The notes under the pieces: model-generated
Databases searched by the model: none
Told to the model about the DNA's origin: nothing
The model's input: the letters and a program-made list of their open reading frames with translations, nothing else
Shown: one piece after another, positions 62,901 through 64,000 of the stretch
How positions within the stretch are numbered: the first letter of the stretch is position 1
Layout of the letters: every line of letters begins with the position of its first letter
Assembly: GCF_000146325.1 (NCBI RefSeq)
Contig: NZ_GL397067.1
Coordinates: forward strand, 788,919 to 852,918
DNA length: 64,000 nucleotides
From: Pediococcus acidilactici DSM 20284
GTDB taxonomy: Bacteria; Bacillota; Bacilli; Lactobacillales; Lactobacillaceae
Reading direction: 5' to 3'
Position numbers and translations under genes: made by a program

Positions 62901-63647
62901 CTAATAATCGACTTCTTTTAAATATAACCCACTTGCTGGGGCAGTTCCCCGGGCTTGATTGCGATCCTTGACCGCCAAAAGCCGCGGGATATCATCCACC
63001 GGCCGCCGTTTACTACCAATTTCAACTAAAACGGCCACCATGATTCGCACCATGTTATATAAAAAACCATTGCCATAAAATTCAAAAATAATTTCGTTTT
63101 GGGCTTCATCCTTCCAAGCCTTGGCCTCGTAAATGGTCCGCACGTGATTTTTGGCCGTGCTTCCGGAAGCCACAAAACTAGAAAAGTCGTGGGTGCCCTC
63201 TAAATCTTTAATTGCTTGTTGAATCAATTCAATGCTAATCGGAAATTTCCAATGTCCGGTGTAATTGCGTTTAAACGGGTCAACAAATTCCCCTAACGCC
63301 ATCCGGTACTGATATCGTTTGCCATGGGTGGTAAAGCGTGCGTGAAAGTCTTCGTCCACGATCTCCACCTTTTTTACCTGCGTATCTAACGGTAAAATAC
63401 TGTTCAACGCGTGCAACATGTTATTGGCCGTCATTTCAATTGGCAGATCAAAATGCACTACCTGACCGAAGGCGTGGACTCCGGCGTCCGTTCGACCAGA
63501 ACCGAAAATTGGAATTTCAGGTTGGGGGTTCTTTGCAATTTTATTCACCGCGCGTTTTAAAACTCCCTCAACCGTTCGTTGGTTAGGCTGCGCTTGAAAG
63601 CCCGCAAAGTTAGTTCCATCGTAAGCCATTGTAATCTTATAACGCAT
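62901..63647 (-). CDS. truA: tRNA pseudouridine(38-40) synthase
   Basis: A 248-residue enzyme modifying the anticodon stem-loop. The catalytic Asp54 is in [15 protein letters not shown]. The start [20 protein letters not shown] and the later [20 protein letters not shown] (near 180-200) are family features. It begins 7 bases after ecfT and follows the ecf genes, a standard lactobacillar order. The ribosomal promoter lies just after its stop. Confidence 0.96.
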   Translation of the reverse strand: MRYKITMAYDGTNFAGFQAQPNQRTVEGVLKRAVNKIAKNPQPEIPIFGSGRTDAGVHAFGQVVHFDLPIEMTANNMLHALNSILPLDTQVKKVEIVDEDFHARFTTHGKRYQYRMALGEFVDPFKRNYTGHWKFPISIELIQQAIKDLEGTHDFSSFVASGSTAKNHVRTIYEAKAWKDEAQNEIIFEFYGNGFLYNMVRIMVAVLVEIGSKRRPVDDIPRLLAVKDRNQARGTAPASGLYLKEVDY

Positions 63648-63654
63648 GTCAACC

Positions 63655-64000
63655 TCATCTTCTAAGGGCGATAATCACTACTGCTGCAAGCAGCATCGTT
63701 ACCGTCCCGATAATATCATTTTTTGTATAATTTAAAACCCGATACTTACTGCGCCCTTCTCCACCTTGGTAACCGCGCGATTCCATCGCCGTAGCGAGCT
63801 CCTCAGCGCGACTAAAGGCACTTTCAAACAGTGGAATGAGGATGGCTACGAGCTTCTTTAAACGCACCAAAATCGACCCAGAGCTAAAATCAGCCCCCCG
63901 GGACCGTTGTGCATTTAAAATCTTTTCCGTCTCGTCGATTAATGTTGGCACAAACCGCAAAGCAATCGACAGCATTAACGCCATTTCGTAAACTGGGAAG
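63655..64000 (-). CDS. ecfT: ECF transporter transmembrane component EcfT, N-terminus cut by window edge
   Basis: The C-terminal 115 or so residues of the membrane scaffold that links the two ECF ATPases to exchangeable S components. Reading in from the edge gives [20 protein letters not shown], then the coupling motifs AQRSRGADF and [19 protein letters not shown] (the A-R-G signatures that bind EcfA), and a last membrane span. The ATPase genes should lie beyond the right edge. The S component at 50402-51010 would use this module. Confidence 0.93.
   Translation of the reverse strand, partial: FPVYEMALMLSIALRFVPTLIDETEKILNAQRSRGADFSSGSILVRLKKLVAILIPLFESAFSRAEELATAMESRGYQGGEGRSKYRVLNYTKNDIIGTVTMLLAAVVIIALRR

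Noticed and set aside
1-64000. CRISPR arrays, tRNA or rRNA genes, insertion sequences and prophage
   Set aside because: No regularly spaced direct repeats, clover-leaf genes, transposase or phage structural proteins were seen.

Overview
The window looks like a chromosomal segment of a low-to-mid GC lactic acid bacterium of the family Lactobacillaceae. Support comes from the protein families (Apf-type and transglycosylase-type LysM proteins, CamS, an LtaS-type lipoteichoic acid synthase, an ECF transporter), from AGGAGG-type ribosome binding sites, and from the gene orders pcrA-camS-gatCAB-dagK-rlmD and ecfT-truA-rplM-rpsI. The genus cannot be fixed from the sequence alone. No rRNA, tRNA, prophage, insertion sequence or CRISPR array was seen. 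Nearly all genes lie on the minus strand.

Region by region. 1-3.1 kb holds sugar metabolism (3'-truncated pgi, a GRP-type sugar transporter, class II fba). 3.2-5.4 kb is a two-component system. 6.1-9.9 kb holds an HNH-like protein, two secreted LysM proteins with duplicated heads and promoters, and an esterase. 10.2-15.2 kb is a gluconate module (gntP, gntK, gnd, divergent RpiR regulator) with two cre-like sites. 15.4-28.0 kb is a complete accessory Sec (SecA2/SecY2) locus with Asp1-3, GtfA and a shortened GtfB, plus a separately promoted glycosyltransferase pair and a tiny membrane protein that seems to start at ATT. No serine-rich adhesin substrate is present here. 28.2-38.0 kb holds a TSUP/DUF1634 exporter pair, LtaS, prfC, tagD, an AI-2E family protein, a DUF402 phosphatase, recX, flavodoxin and an acetyltransferase. 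38.4-51.0 kb is housekeeping (rlmD, dagK, gatBAC, camS, pcrA, a PurK-like protein, xpt, a glucosaminidase, an ECF S component). 51.4-58.4 kb is more accessory: a PLD-helicase-DUF3427 protein, a DUF4767 lipoprotein, a divergent pair of Xre regulators, candidate small RNAs, and an SOS-controlled Y-family polymerase. 58.6-64.0 kb holds ald with an amino acid permease, PspC, rpsI, rplM, truA and ecfT (cut by the window edge).

How the genes work together. The accessory Sec genes form a tightly overlapping operon (secA2-secY2-asp1-asp2-asp3-gtfA-gtfB) ending at a strong terminator. It would glycosylate and export a serine-rich repeat adhesin encoded elsewhere. The gluconate genes carry gluconate import, phosphorylation and oxidative decarboxylation, under probable CcpA and RpiR control. 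Envelope functions recur: LtaS, TagD and DagK for anionic polymers and lipids, and LysM proteins and a glucosaminidase for peptidoglycan.

Most interesting unexplained signals: the ATT-initiated 67-residue membrane protein beside secA2; the C-terminally missing GtfB; a two-part palindromic intergenic repeat present four times with a fixed companion hairpin; a 10-bp-phased TTACA triple in front of both LysM genes; and an orphan structured RNA with a terminator near 56.5 kb.
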